A stretch of DNA of 64,000 nt from Actinotalea subterranea (GCF_008364845.1 NZ_VTTP01000002.1:496001-560000); one strand, 5' to 3'; shown: positions 19,825-34,898, counted from the stretch's first letter. Notes: a model not told the origin generated them from the letters alone. Numbers and translations are program-made.

Positions 19825-20489
19825 CACTCCACCTCCGGGGGAACTCGGGTCAGCACGCGCTCGACCTTGGGCAGGTCGGTCGCGACGAGCAGCATGTGGA
19901 CCAGGTCGTTCTCCTGGAGCACCGTGGCCGGGTCGGGGAGCACGCCGTCGCCGTACCGCGTGAGGTAGGCCACCCGCGCGCCCGTCGCCGCCTCGATGTG
20001 GTGCAGCGGCCGGCCGACCCACCCGGGATGGACGTCCATCTGCGCCATGACGATCTGCCCGGAGGCGTCGCGGTACTCGTCGGTCGCACCCATCGGGAGC
20101 ATGCGGCGCAGCACCTGGTCCGCGGTCCACCGGACCGTCGCGACCGTCGGGATCCCCAGGCGCTGGTAGATCTCCGCGCGGTGGGGGTCGTAGATCCGTG
20201 CGACGACGTTGCCGACCCCGTAGGTCTCACGCACGACGCGCGCGGCGAGGATGTTGGAGTTGTCGCCGTCCGACACAGCGGCGAACGCGTACGCGTCCTC
20301 GACGCCTGCCTGGACGAGGGTCTGGCGGTCGAAGCCGAGCCCCGTCACGCGCTTGCCGGTGAACTCGGAGTCCAGCCGACGGAACGCCTCGGGGTTCTGG
20401 TCGATGACCGCCACGGAGTGGCCGCGGCTCTCGAGCGACTGGGCGAGGGTCGCGCCGACCCGGCCGCAGCCCATGATGACGAAGTGCAC
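19824..20489 (-). CDS. RCK/TrkA family potassium-uptake regulatory protein (first of pair)
   Basis: A 221-residue RCK protein beginning VHFVIMGCGRVGATLAQSL, a Rossmann GxGxxG site. VAVIDQNPEAF supplies the acidic end of beta-2, and SDGDNSNILAARVVRETYG the later part of the nucleotide domain. The RCK_C domain follows (about 135-215). With the next gene it would make a hetero- or homo-oligomeric gating ring. The start GTG 20489 is preceded by TAGCGT eight bases upstream and no ribosome site. It is divergent from a KimA-type transporter, its most likely partner here. Confidence 0.9.
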   Translation of the reverse strand: MHFVIMGCGRVGATLAQSLESRGHSVAVIDQNPEAFRRLDSEFTGKRVTGLGFDRQTLVQAGVEDAYAFAAVSDGDNSNILAARVVRETYGVGNVVARIYDPHRAEIYQRLGIPTVATVRWTADQVLRRMLPMGATDEYRDASGQIVMAQMDVHPGWVGRPLHHIEAATGARVAYLTRYGDGVLPDPATVLQENDLVHMLLVATDLPKVERVLTRVPPEVE

Positions 20490-20497
20490 AACGGCTG

Positions 20498-20503
20498 ACG
20501 CTA
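20498..20503 (-). promoter_or_regulatory. -10 box TAGCGT for the RCK pair
   Basis: On the minus strand TAGCGT ends 8 bases before the GTG at 20489. No ribosome site lies between. Confidence 0.5.
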
Positions 20504-20637
20504 TACCGTCGGCGGCCCAGGCTGCGGGCCGTGGGGCCCGGACGGGTGGTCGGTGCCTGTCGCCGGTCGGGGAGGGAGCCCCGGACGTCCGCGGCACGTA
20601 CCAGCGGGCCGCGGCAGCGGGTGTCGCCGGGCGGGCC

Positions 20638-20643
20638 TACCAT
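20638..20643 (+). promoter_or_regulatory. -10 box TACCAT for the KimA-type transporter
   Basis: TACCAT ends 8 bases before the GTG at 20652. A short or absent leader means there is no room for a c-di-AMP riboswitch like the one upstream of Bacillus kimA. Confidence 0.5.
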
Positions 20644-20651
20644 TGCTCCTC

Positions 20652-22637
20652 GTGTCGGACATCGCGGATGCCGCAAAACGTCTGCTGCTCGGCCGGCCGG
20701 TCAGCAGCGAGCGACTCGGTCACACCCTCCTCCCGAAGCGCATCGCGCTCCCCGTCTTCGCCTCGGACGCGCTGTCGTCGGTTGCGTACGCGCCTGACGA
20801 GATCCTCCTCACCCTGTCGCTCGCGGGCCTGAGCGCCGCGCTCATCTCGCCGTGGGTCGGGCTCGCCGTCGCATTCGTCCTGCTCGTCGTGGTCGCCTCC
20901 TACCGGCAGAACGTGCACGCCTACCCGTCCGGCGGGGGCGACTACGAGGTCGCCACGGAGAACCTCGGGCCGCGCGCCGGGGTGTCGGTCGCCAGTGCGC
21001 TGCTCGTCGACTACGTCCTGACCGTCGCGGTGTCGATCTCCTCGGGCGCCCAGTACGCGGCCACGGCGATCCCTGCCCTGCGCGGCCACGAGGTGCCGTT
21101 CGCGATCGGCCTCGTGCTGCTGCTCACGCTCATGAACCTGCGCGGCGTCAAGGAGTCGGGGACGTTCTTCGCCATCCCCACGTACCTGTTCATGCTGGGT
21201 GTCGGCCTCACGGCCGTCGTCGGGTTCGTCCGCTACGTCGGCGGGAACCTGCCCCTGGCCGAGAGCGCCGAGCTCACGATCATCCCGGAGGCGGGGTTCG
21301 ACCAGGGCCTGACCGGCCTCGCGGGCGCGTTCCTCGTGCTCCGGGCCTTCGCATCCGGCTGCGCGGCGCTCACGGGTGTCGAGGCGATCAGCAACGGCGT
21401 GCCCGCCTTCCGCAAGCCGAAGAGCCGGAACGCGGCGACGACGCTCGCGATGCTCGGCGGCCTCTCGATCACCTTCATCCTCTCGATCCTGTTCCTGGCG
21501 CGGGCGATCAAGGTCCACTACGCCGAGGTCCCGGCGGAGCAGCTCCTGCGGGACGGCGTCCCCGTGGGCGAGGAGTACGTGCAGCACCCCGTGCTGAGCC
21601 AGCTCGCGGAGTCGGTGTTCCAGGGCTTCCCGGTCGCCTTCTTCGTGCTCTCCGCCGTCACGGGGCTGATCCTCGTGCTCGCGGCGAACACGGCGTTCAA
21701 CGGCTTCCCGGTGCTCGGCTCGATCCTCGCGCGCGACGGGTTCCTGCCCCGCCAGCTGCACACCCGGGGGGACCGGCTCGCGTTCTCGAACGGCATCATC
21801 TCGCTCGCCGCCGGTGCGATCGTCCTCATCTGGGCGTTCGACGCCCAGGTCACGCGCCTCATCCAGCTCTACATCGTGGGCGTCTTCGTCTCCTTCACGC
21901 TGAGCCAGCTCGGCATGGTCAAGCACTGGAACCGGGCGCTGCGCACCGAGCACGACCGCGCCGCCCGGCAGCGCATGCTGCGCTCGCGCACCATCAACGC
22001 GATCGGCCTGGGCCTGACCGGGACCGTCCTGGTGGTCGTGCTCATCACGAAGTTCACGCGCGGCGCGTGGATCGCGATCCTCGCGATGGCCGTGGTCTTC
22101 GTCACGATGCAGGCGATCCGCCGTCACTACGACGCCGTGCACGAGGAGCTCGCGCTCGGGCCCGACCCGGCCCAGGCCCGTGCGCTGCCCAGCCGCGTGC
22201 ACGCCATCGTCCTCGTCTCACGCCTGCACAAGCCCACGATGCGCGCGATCTCCTACGCGCGGGCGTCCCGGCCCTCGGTCCTCGAGGCCGTCACCGTGAG
22301 CGTCGACCCCGAGGACGTGGCCGCGCTGCGTGAGCAGTTCGAGCAGCTCGACCTGCCCGTCGCGCTCAAGGTCCTCGACTCGCCGTTCCGCGAGATCACC
22401 CGGCCGATCCTCGGCTACGTCAAGTCCATCCGTCGTGAGAGCCCCCGGGACCTCGTCGTCGTCTACATCCCCGAGTACGTCGTCGGGCACTGGTGGGAGC
22501 ACCTCTTGCACAACCAGAGCGCACTGCGGCTCAAGAGCCGCCTGCTCTTCACCCCGGGCGTCGTCGTGGCCTCGGTCCCGTGGCAGCTCGAGTCCTCGGT
22601 CGCGCAGGCGTCCCCGCGACCCGGTGAGCGCCCGTGA
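20652..22637 (+). CDS. KimA-type APC-superfamily transporter (probable potassium importer)
   Basis: A 661-residue transporter of the APC superfamily with about 12 membrane segments and a cytoplasmic C-terminal domain of about 180 residues. Several blocks recall Bacillus KimA, a high-affinity K+/H+ symporter: FASDALSSVAYAPDEIL, SYRQNVHAYPSGGGDYEV, LLVDYVLTVAVSISSGAQ, GCAALTGVEAISNGVPAF and ILVLAANTAFNGFPVL. The C-terminal part has a USP-like alternation of strands and helices, as in KimA. The two divergent RCK genes strengthen a potassium role. An amino-acid permease is the alternative. The GTG at 20652 follows a -10 box, and the stop overlaps the next start in GTGA. Confidence 0.82.
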   Translation: MSDIADAAKRLLLGRPVSSERLGHTLLPKRIALPVFASDALSSVAYAPDEILLTLSLAGLSAALISPWVGLAVAFVLLVVVASYRQNVHAYPSGGGDYEVATENLGPRAGVSVASALLVDYVLTVAVSISSGAQYAATAIPALRGHEVPFAIGLVLLLTLMNLRGVKESGTFFAIPTYLFMLGVGLTAVVGFVRYVGGNLPLAESAELTIIPEAGFDQGLTGLAGAFLVLRAFASGCAALTGVEAISNGVPAFRKPKSRNAATTLAMLGGLSITFILSILFLARAIKVHYAEVPAEQLLRDGVPVGEEYVQHPVLSQLAESVFQGFPVAFFVLSAVTGLILVLAANTAFNGFPVLGSILARDGFLPRQLHTRGDRLAFSNGIISLAAGAIVLIWAFDAQVTRLIQLYIVGVFVSFTLSQLGMVKHWNRALRTEHDRAARQRMLRSRTINAIGLGLTGTVLVVVLITKFTRGAWIAILAMAVVFVTMQAIRRHYDAVHEELALGPDPAQARALPSRVHAIVLVSRLHKPTMRAISYARASRPSVLEAVTVSVDPEDVAALREQFEQLDLPVALKVLDSPFREITRPILGYVKSIRRESPRDLVVVYIPEYVVGHWWEHLLHNQSALRLKSRLLFTPGVVVASVPWQLESSVAQASPRPGERP

Positions 22638-23881
22638 GCGCCCCGGGCGCCGACGCCGCCGGCGAGGGAGCCCTCGTCGAGCTCGAGGTCGGTCCTGTCG
22701 CGCACGGCGGCCACTGCGTCGCGCGTCACGAGGGTCGTGTGGTGTTCGTGCGGCACACCCTCCCGGGCGAGCGGGTGCGTGCCCACCTGACGGACGCGGC
22801 CGAGGGGGCGAGCTTCTGGCGCGCCGACGCGGTCGAGATCCTCGAGGAGAGCCCGGACCGGGTGCCCTCGGCGTGGCCCGAGGCGGGGCCCGGCGGGGTC
22901 GGCGGGGGCGAGCTCGCGCACGTGGCGCTGCCGGCGCAGCGCGCCTGGAAGGCGACCGTCGTGGCCGAGCAGCTGCGCCGGCTCGCCCACGACGACCGCA
23001 CCGTCGAGGTCGAGGCGGCGCCCGGGGAGACCGACGGCCTGGGCTGGCGCACGCGCATCGAGCTGGTCGCCGACCAGAACGGGCGTGCCGGCATGCACGG
23101 GTTCCGCTCGCACGACGTGCTCGCGCTCACCGGCATGCCGCTCGCCGGGCCCTCGATCGCGGAGCTCGGGCTCTTCGCCCGCCGTTGGTCGCCCGGCGCC
23201 CGGATCACCGCCGTCGGGCCTGTCGGTGGTGACCGACCGCTGGTCCTCGTCGACGGCCAGCCCTGGGGCGAGCGCGGCCCGGACCGTCGCCCGAACGCAC
23301 GGACGTCGGTGCGCGAGGCGGCGGAGGTCGGCGGACGCGCGTACACCTGGCGCGTCGCCGCCGACGGGTTCTGGCAGGTGCACCGCGCGGCGCCCGGCGT
23401 GCTCGCGCAGGCGGTCGTCGACGCCGTCGGGGACCGGAACGGCGCGACCGTCGTGGACCTCTACGCGGGCTCGGGCCTCCTGACGGTGCCCCTGGCCGAC
23501 GCCGTCGGTGAGCGAGGGAGGGTCGTCGCCGTCGAGGGTGACGCGCGCGCGATCCGGGATGCCCGTCGCAACGTGCACACGCGGCCGCACGTCGAGCTGC
23601 ACCAGGGTGGCGTCCGTGAGGTGCTCGCCGCGGACGTCGTGCCGCGGGCCGACGTCGTCGTGCTCGACCCGCCGCGGGTGGGCGCCGGACGTCAGGTGAT
23701 CGAGCAGGTCGTGCGCACGGGTGCCGACCGCGTCGTGTACGTCGCGTGCGACCCGGCGGCGCTGGCCCGCGACGTCTCCTACCTCGCGGGGCACGGCTAC
23801 GACCTGTCGAGCATCCGCGGGTTCGACCTGTTCCCGATGACGCACCACGTCGAGTGCGTCGCGGTCCTCGACCGGGTCTGA
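22634..23881 (+). CDS. TrmA/RlmD-family RNA (uracil-5)-methyltransferase
   Basis: A 415-residue class I SAM-dependent RNA methyltransferase. An N-terminal TRAM-like domain (about 12-75: LVELEVGPVAHGGHCVARHEG and VFVRHTLPGERVRAHL) binds RNA. The Rossmann core has VVDLYAGSGLLTVPLA for SAM, VVLDPPRVGAG for base recognition and the catalytic Cys C372 in VACDPAALARD. The N-terminal iron-sulfur cysteines of RlmD are not seen. The target is likely a tRNA or 23S rRNA uridine. It overlaps the transporter gene by four bases, a conserved pairing in actinobacteria. Confidence 0.88.
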   Translation: MSAPGADAAGEGALVELEVGPVAHGGHCVARHEGRVVFVRHTLPGERVRAHLTDAAEGASFWRADAVEILEESPDRVPSAWPEAGPGGVGGGELAHVALPAQRAWKATVVAEQLRRLAHDDRTVEVEAAPGETDGLGWRTRIELVADQNGRAGMHGFRSHDVLALTGMPLAGPSIAELGLFARRWSPGARITAVGPVGGDRPLVLVDGQPWGERGPDRRPNARTSVREAAEVGGRAYTWRVAADGFWQVHRAAPGVLAQAVVDAVGDRNGATVVDLYAGSGLLTVPLADAVGERGRVVAVEGDARAIRDARRNVHTRPHVELHQGGVREVLAADVVPRADVVVLDPPRVGAGRQVIEQVVRTGADRVVYVACDPAALARDVSYLAGHGYDLSSIRGFDLFPMTHHVECVAVLDRV

Positions 23882-23956
23882 CGGGTCTTGCTCGTCCGCC
23901 GGTCGGCGGCGGCGCGCGGAACCGCCTGTCGTCCGTCGCGCCGGGGCTGTAGCATG

Positions 23957-23974
23957 TATCTTGATATCGAGATA
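23957..23974. promoter_or_regulatory. 18-bp near-perfect palindrome upstream of aconitase
   Basis: TATCTTGATATCGAGATA is an inverted repeat matching its reverse complement at 16 of 18 positions. It follows directly on TAGCAT (23950-23955), a possible -10 box, so a bound regulator would cover the start of transcription. A second -10 candidate, TAGCCT, lies at 23996-24001. I believe similar ATCTTGATATCGAGAT elements precede acn in other actinobacteria, but I cannot name the regulator. Confidence 0.6.
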
Positions 23975-24079
23975 TCTCCGCGGCGTCGAGGTCGATAGCC
24001 TGCGAGAGGACCCGGGGCCGGCGGCTGCACGCACGCCGTCACCCCGCGAGAAACCAGGTCTGACAGCGAAGGAGCAGCC

Positions 24080-26902
<2,823 letters not shown>

Positions 26903-26946
26903 CACGAGGCGGTGGCGCGAGGCGGGCGCGGACGGAGACCGGCAGC

Positions 26947-26952
26947 CATACT
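26947..26952 (+). promoter_or_regulatory. -10 box CATACT, leaderless start
   Basis: CATACT (one base from TATACT) ends 6 bases before the ATG at 26959; no ribosome site. Confidence 0.5.
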
Positions 26953-26958
26953 CGGCGG

Positions 26959-27420
26959 ATGGGCGACGGACGAGCGGCGAACCTGACGCAGGAGAACGAC
27001 GGTGACGTGGCGGCCTTCGTCGCGGCGGTGACCGACGACGTCCGGCGTCAGGACGCCGAGGCGCTCGTCGAGCTCATGCGACGCGTGACGGGCGAGCCAC
27101 CGCGCCTGTGGGGCACGTCCATCGTCGGCTTCGGCCGGTACCACTACGCGTACGCGTCCGGCCGCGAGGGCGACGCCCCCGCGGCGGGCTTCTCACCCCG
27201 CGCGTCGGCCACGACGGTCTACCTCATGGACGGCGTCGACGAGCACGCCGAGCTGCTGACCTCCTTGGGCCGGCACCGCGTCGGCAAGGGCTGCCTGTAC
27301 GTCAGGCGGCTGTCCGACGTGGACGTCGGGGTGCTCGAGGAGATCGTGCGGCGCTCCTACGCGACGCTCACGCGGGGAGAGCCGTTCGGTCGGCGCCTGA
27401 GCGGCCCCGGGGCCGGCTGA
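26959..27420 (+). CDS. DUF1801 domain protein
   Basis: A 153-residue small soluble protein with the DUF1801 (YdhG-like) pattern: VRRQDAEALVELMRRVTGEPPRLWG, then GFGRYHYAYASGREGDAP, a strand TVYLMDGVDEHAELLTSLG, and GKGCLYVRRLSDVD near the end. The fold resembles the frataxin/TATA-binding group, but no biochemical role is established. Start ATG follows a -10 box directly. It is convergent with the amidotransferase gene, 27 bases away. The gap and stop codon include a 12-base palindrome, ACCCGGCCGGGT (27437-27448). Confidence 0.83.
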   Translation: MGDGRAANLTQENDGDVAAFVAAVTDDVRRQDAEALVELMRRVTGEPPRLWGTSIVGFGRYHYAYASGREGDAPAAGFSPRASATTVYLMDGVDEHAELLTSLGRHRVGKGCLYVRRLSDVDVGVLEEIVRRSYATLTRGEPFGRRLSGPGAG

Positions 27421-27447
27421 GCACGGGCTGCGAGGTACCCGGCCGGG

Positions 27448-28197
27448 TCAGCGGCGGGCGCGCGCGGCGTCGGCGAACGCCTCGAGGCCCTCGAGGGCGC
27501 GGGGGACGAGTGCAGGCATCGCCGCATCCGCCTGCGCGGTGAGGTCGCGGATGCCGTGGGTCGCCAGGTCGGCGACCATCTCGGGGACCCGCAGCCACTC
27601 GTGGAGCGTCGCGCCGTCGACCTCGAGGTGGAACTGGAGACCGAGCGCGCTGCCGGCGCGGAACGCCTGGACGGGTGTGACGGCCGAGGTCGCGAGCAGT
27701 GTCGCGCCGGCCGGCAGCTCGGCGTGGTCCCCGTGCCAGTGCAGGACCGTCGGGCGCTCGCCCAGCGGCGAGAGCACGGGGTCCGGCGCGACGACGTCGA
27801 CGGGCGCGAACCCGAGCTCCCAGCCGGCACCCGGGTGCACCCTCGCCCCGAGGGCGCGTGCGAGGAGCTGCATCCCCAGGCAGACCCCGAGCACGGGCAC
27901 GCCCGCGTCCACCGCGTCGGCGAGCAGCCGACGTTCGGCGGCCAGACCGGGGTAGCGCGGGTCGTCGACGTTCATGGGACCGCCCATGGCGACCACGGCG
28001 GCGACGTCGCGCGGGTCCGGCAGGTCGGGGGAGGCCTCATCGAGGACGATGCGGGTCACGCGTGGGATGCCGCGGAGCGCGCGGGCGATGAGTGCCGGCC
28101 CCTCCGCGGGGGCGTGCTGGAGCACGAGGACGGGGCGACCGTCCGCAGCGCCACGGCCGACGTCCGCTCCGGCCGCGATCCCCCCTGGTGCTCCCAT
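27448..28197 (-). CDS. Class I glutamine amidotransferase-like protein
   Basis: A 249-residue stand-alone glutaminase-type domain. The nucleophile elbow is GVCLGMQLLARALGA with C106, and the His/Glu dyad sits in QFHLEVDGATLHEWL. These release ammonia from glutamine or have drifted to related reactions such as gamma-glutamyl hydrolysis. No synthase partner is adjacent, so the acceptor is unknown. The first 20 residues are low complexity. The ATG at 28197 lies 6 bases after TAGGGT, a leaderless arrangement. Confidence 0.85.
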   Translation of the reverse strand: MGAPGGIAAGADVGRGAADGRPVLVLQHAPAEGPALIARALRGIPRVTRIVLDEASPDLPDPRDVAAVVAMGGPMNVDDPRYPGLAAERRLLADAVDAGVPVLGVCLGMQLLARALGARVHPGAGWELGFAPVDVVAPDPVLSPLGERPTVLHWHGDHAELPAGATLLATSAVTPVQAFRAGSALGLQFHLEVDGATLHEWLRVPEMVADLATHGIRDLTAQADAAMPALVPRALEGLEAFADAARARR

Positions 28198-28203
28198 GGG
28201 ACG

Positions 28204-28209
28204 ACCCTA
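28204..28209 (-). promoter_or_regulatory. -10 box TAGGGT, leaderless start
   Basis: On the minus strand TAGGGT ends 6 bases before the ATG at 28197; no ribosome site. Confidence 0.6.
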
Positions 28210-28252
28210 GCCAGGTCGGTGGGCCGGGGGATCCCCCGGACGGGGTACGACT

Positions 28253-28308
28253 GGCGCCCAGGCGCCCAGGCGCCCAGACGCCCAGACGCCCAGGCGCTCA
28301 GATGCGCA
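28253..28308. repeat. 8-bp tandem repeat, consensus GGCGCCCA, about seven units
   Basis: Three perfect GGCGCCCA units (28253-28276) are followed by two GACGCCCA, one GGCGCTCA and one GATGCGCA. The repeat straddles the NUDIX gene stop (28298-28300). Because the unit is 8 bases, copy-number change could shift the frame at the very end of that gene or alter the intergenic gap. Confidence 0.9.
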
Positions 28309-28966
28309 CGGTCACGCTGCGCGACCGGTCCCAGGGCTCGCTCCACCCCAGGACGTCGAAGAGCCGGTCGAGCACGAGGGCCGTGAATCCCCACACGACG
28401 TGGGGGCCGACGACGAAGGCGGGGCCGGGCCGAGCGGGTGGCCGGCGCAGGCTGGTGATGGCCGCGGTGCCGCGGTTGGCCGGGTCGAGCAGGTCGGCGA
28501 CGGGTGCCCGGAACACGTGCGCGGACTCCTGGTGGTCGACCACGCCGACCGGCGAGGGGCGCGCCCACCAGGCCAGGACGGGCGTCACGCGGTGGTCGCT
28601 CACGGGCACGGGGAGCTCCCCGAGGGTCCCGAGCACCTCGACGCCCGCGGCGTCCAGCCCGGTCTCCTCCACGGCCTCGCGCAGGGCGGCGCCGACCGGT
28701 CCGTCGTCGTCCGGGTCCACGCGCCCACCCGGGAAGGACACCTGGCCGGCGTGGTGCCTCAGCGAGGCCGCGCGCCCCACGAGCAGCACGTCGAGGTCGG
28801 CCGGGACGGACGCGGAGCGGTGCCGCGCCGGGACGCGGTCGAGGGCTCCGAGCAGCACGAGCACGGCCGCCGGCCTGGCGGTGGGCGAGGGCGCGGGCCA
28901 GCCGGGCCACGCCATGCCCTGGGCGGCGAGCGCGGTGAGCTGCTCCCGTGCCGGGCGGGCGGTCAC
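28298..28966 (-). CDS. NUDIX hydrolase, CoA pyrophosphatase-like
   Basis: A 222-residue NUDIX enzyme likely to cleave CoA or acyl-CoA into 4'-phosphopantetheine and ADP. The CoA-type signature ASLRHHAGQVSFPGGRVD precedes the NUDIX helix AALREAVEETGL. VVWGFTALVLDRLFDVLGW near the end is also typical of this group. GTG 28966 lies 7 bases after the GuaB1 stop, so the two genes share a transcript. The stop codon falls inside an 8-bp tandem repeat. Confidence 0.88.
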   Translation of the reverse strand: MTARPAREQLTALAAQGMAWPGWPAPSPTARPAAVLVLLGALDRVPARHRSASVPADLDVLLVGRAASLRHHAGQVSFPGGRVDPDDDGPVGAALREAVEETGLDAAGVEVLGTLGELPVPVSDHRVTPVLAWWARPSPVGVVDHQESAHVFRAPVADLLDPANRGTAAITSLRRPPARPGPAFVVGPHVVWGFTALVLDRLFDVLGWSEPWDRSRSVTVRI

Positions 28967-28973
28967 GCGGGGG

Positions 28974-32393
<3,420 letters not shown>

Positions 32394-32456
32394 GCCGTCG
32401 CCGCCCTGGTCGCGGTGGTCCGGCGTGATCCGACCCCGTGGGTCGCCGCCGGGAAA

Positions 32457-32470
32457 GTGACGCACGTCAC
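32457..32470. promoter_or_regulatory. Crp/Fnr-family-type operator upstream of pflB
   Basis: GTGACGCACGTCAC is a perfect inverted repeat GTGACG-N2-CGTCAC and fits GTGA-N6-TCAC, the core of Crp/Fnr/GlxR sites. It is centred about 75 bases upstream of the transcript start predicted from TAGCGT (32526-32531). This would suit activation or repression of fermentation by cAMP or oxygen status. The 177-bp gap between dxs and pflB holds nothing else that I recognise. Confidence 0.55.
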
Positions 32471-32525
32471 GGCGCCCGCGGAAGGCTGGACCCGAAGGTC
32501 CCAGGTCATCCCATGTCTTGGCCCG

Positions 32526-32531
32526 TAGCGT
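32526..32531 (+). promoter_or_regulatory. Possible -10 box TAGCGT for pflB
   Basis: TAGCGT would start transcription near 32538, giving a leader of about 33 bases with the purine-rich ribosome site GAGGGAGAG before ATG 32571. Confidence 0.4.
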
Positions 32532-32570
32532 CGTAGACACCGGAGCCCGACCACGAGGGAGAGAAGTTCC

Positions 32571-34856
32571 ATGGCCATCACGGCAGACCACGGCATGGCG
32601 GTCACCCCGCAGCCGAGCGAGAACGACCAGTCGCAGGCATGGCGCGGTTTCGTCGCCGGTCCGTGGCAGGACGCGGTGGACGTGCGCGACTTCATCCAGC
32701 GCAACTACACCCCGTACACCGGTGACGCCGAGTTCCTCGCGGGCGCCACGGAGCGCACGACGGGCGTCTGGGGCAAGCTGCTCGCGATGTTCCCGGAGGA
32801 GCGCGCCAAGGGCATCTACGACGTCGACGCCTCGACGCCCTCCAGCATCACGGCGCACGCGCCCGGCTACATCGACCGCGACAACGAGCTCATCGTGGGC
32901 CTCCAGACCGACGCGCCGCTCAAGCGCGCGATCATGCCCTACGGCGGCTGGCGCATGGTCGAGGGCGCCCTCAAGACCTACGGCTACGAGGCCGACCCGC
33001 TCATCGCGAAGACCTTCACCGAGTACCGCAAGACGCACAACGCCGGCGTCTTCGACGTGTACCCCCCGGACGTCCGCGCGGCCCGCAGCTCGCACCTCAT
33101 CACGGGCCTGCCCGACGCGTACGGCCGCGGCCGCATCATCGGCGACTACCGCCGCGTCGCGCTCTACGGCGTCGACGCCCTGATCGCCCAGAAGAAGCTC
33201 GAGCGCGTCGAGCTCGACATGGAGCGCAGCACCGAGGACGTCATCCGCGAGCGCGAGGAGAACGCGGAGCAGATCCGCGCCCTCGGCGAGCTCAAGCAGA
33301 TGGCCGCGTCCTACGGCTACGACATCTCCGCGCCGGCGAGCAACGCCCGCGAGGCCGTCCAGTGGCTGTACTTCGCCTACCTGGCCGCCGTGAAGGAGCA
33401 GAACGGCGCGGCCATGTCGCTGGGCCGCACCTCGACCTTCATCGACGTGTACATCGAGCGCGACATCGCGGCCGGCGTCCTCACCGAGGAGCAGGCGCAG
33501 GAGATCATCGACGACTTCGTGATCAAGCTGCGCATCGTCCGGTTCCTGCGGACGCCCGAGTACGACGCCCTCTTCTCGGGCGACCCGACGTGGGTCACCG
33601 AGTCGCTCGGCGGCGTGGGTGACGACGGTCGCCCGCTCGTCACGCGCACCTCGTTCCGCTACCTCCAGACGCTCTACAACCTGGGCCCGGCCCCCGAGCC
33701 CAACCTGACGGTCTTCTGGAGCCACAAGCTGCCCGACGGCTTCAAGCGCTTCTGCGCCCAGGTCTCGATCGACACCTCGGCGATCCAGTACGAGTCCGAC
33801 GAGCTGATCCGCTCGCAGTGCGGCGACGACGCGGCCATCGCGTGCTGCGTGTCCGCGATGACGGTCGGCAAGCAGATGCAGTTCTTCGGCGCTCGCGTCA
33901 ACATCGCCAAGGCGCTCCTGTACGCCATCAACGGCGGTCGCGACGAGGTCAGCGGAAAGCAGATCGGCCCCGTCACGATGCCGATCAGCGGCGACGTGCT
34001 GCGGTACGACGAGGTCTACGCGGCCTACGACGGGCTCCTCGAGTGGCTCGCGCAGACGTACGTGGACGCGCTCAACTGCATCCACTGGTCGCACGACAAG
34101 TACGCCTACGAGCGCATCGAGATGGCGCTGCACGACCGCGCCATCCTGCGGACCCTCGCGTGCGGCATCGCGGGCCTCTCGGTCGCGACCGACTCGCTCT
34201 CCGCGATCAAGTACGCCACGGTCAAGCCGGTCCGCGACGAGAGCGGCCTCGTGGTCGACTACGTCGTCGAGGGTGACTACCCGACGTACGGCAACGACGA
34301 CGACCGCGCCGACGACATCGCGGTCGAGCTCGTGCGGAGCTTCATGGAGAAGATCCGCCGTCAGCCCACCTACCGCAACGCCAAGCACACGCAGTCCGTG
34401 CTGACGATCACGTCCAACGTGGTCTACGGCAAGCACACCGGCAACACGCCCGACGGGCGCCGCGCCGGCGAGCCGTTCGCCCCGGGGGCCAACCCGATGA
34501 ACGGGCGCGACACGCACGGCATGCTCGCGTCGGCGCTGTCGGTGGCGAAGCTTCCCTACGACGAGTCCCAGGACGGCATCTCGCTCACGTCGACGGTCGT
34601 GCCCTCGGGCCTCGGCCGGGACCGCACCGAGCAGATCACCAACCTGGTCGGCCTGCTCGACGGCTACAACGTCTCGCAGGGCTTCCACGTCAACATCAAC
34701 GTGCTCAACCGCGAGACCCTCGAGGACGCGATGGAGCACCCGGAGAACTACCCGCAGCTGACCATCCGGGTGTCCGGGTACGCGGTCAACTTCGTCCGCC
34801 TCACGCGTGAGCAGCAGCTCGACGTGCTGTCGCGGACGTTCCACGGCGGGCTCTGA
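32571..34856 (+). CDS. pflB: Formate C-acetyltransferase (pyruvate formate-lyase)
   Basis: Converts pyruvate and CoA to acetyl-CoA and formate in anaerobic mixed-acid fermentation, using a glycyl radical. It has 761 residues. The adjacent catalytic cysteines are C425-C426 in IACCVSAM. The radical glycine is G736 in [10 protein letters not shown] near the C-terminus. [10 protein letters not shown] and [19 protein letters not shown] are standard PFL blocks. The full-length sequence with all catalytic residues argues for an active PflB rather than a diol dehydratase relative. pflA follows after 204 bases with its own leader and a strong terminator between them. Confidence 0.97.
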   Translation: MAITADHGMAVTPQPSENDQSQAWRGFVAGPWQDAVDVRDFIQRNYTPYTGDAEFLAGATERTTGVWGKLLAMFPEERAKGIYDVDASTPSSITAHAPGYIDRDNELIVGLQTDAPLKRAIMPYGGWRMVEGALKTYGYEADPLIAKTFTEYRKTHNAGVFDVYPPDVRAARSSHLITGLPDAYGRGRIIGDYRRVALYGVDALIAQKKLERVELDMERSTEDVIREREENAEQIRALGELKQMAASYGYDISAPASNAREAVQWLYFAYLAAVKEQNGAAMSLGRTSTFIDVYIERDIAAGVLTEEQAQEIIDDFVIKLRIVRFLRTPEYDALFSGDPTWVTESLGGVGDDGRPLVTRTSFRYLQTLYNLGPAPEPNLTVFWSHKLPDGFKRFCAQVSIDTSAIQYESDELIRSQCGDDAAIACCVSAMTVGKQMQFFGARVNIAKALLYAINGGRDEVSGKQIGPVTMPISGDVLRYDEVYAAYDGLLEWLAQTYVDALNCIHWSHDKYAYERIEMALHDRAILRTLACGIAGLSVATDSLSAIKYATVKPVRDESGLVVDYVVEGDYPTYGNDDDRADDIAVELVRSFMEKIRRQPTYRNAKHTQSVLTITSNVVYGKHTGNTPDGRRAGEPFAPGANPMNGRDTHGMLASALSVAKLPYDESQDGISLTSTVVPSGLGRDRTEQITNLVGLLDGYNVSQGFHVNINVLNRETLEDAMEHPENYPQLTIRVSGYAVNFVRLTREQQLDVLSRTFHGGL

Positions 34857-34898
34857 CCCGGCCACAGCCGACCGTTCCGGTCGGTCGGCAGCAGTGAC

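Noticed and set aside
20504-20637. Search for a c-di-AMP (ydaO-type) riboswitch before the KimA-type gene
   Set aside because: The likely transcript start is at the start codon and no riboswitch-like conserved loops are present in the gap.
27437-27448. ACCCGGCCGGGT palindrome as a regulator site
   Set aside because: It lies between convergent gene ends, has no loop, and is likely part of termination or chance in GC-rich DNA.
28253-28308. 8-bp repeat considered as part of a longer coding sequence in other frames
   Set aside because: Frames through the repeat have no conserved content; the NUDIX stop inside it gives a normal-length enzyme.
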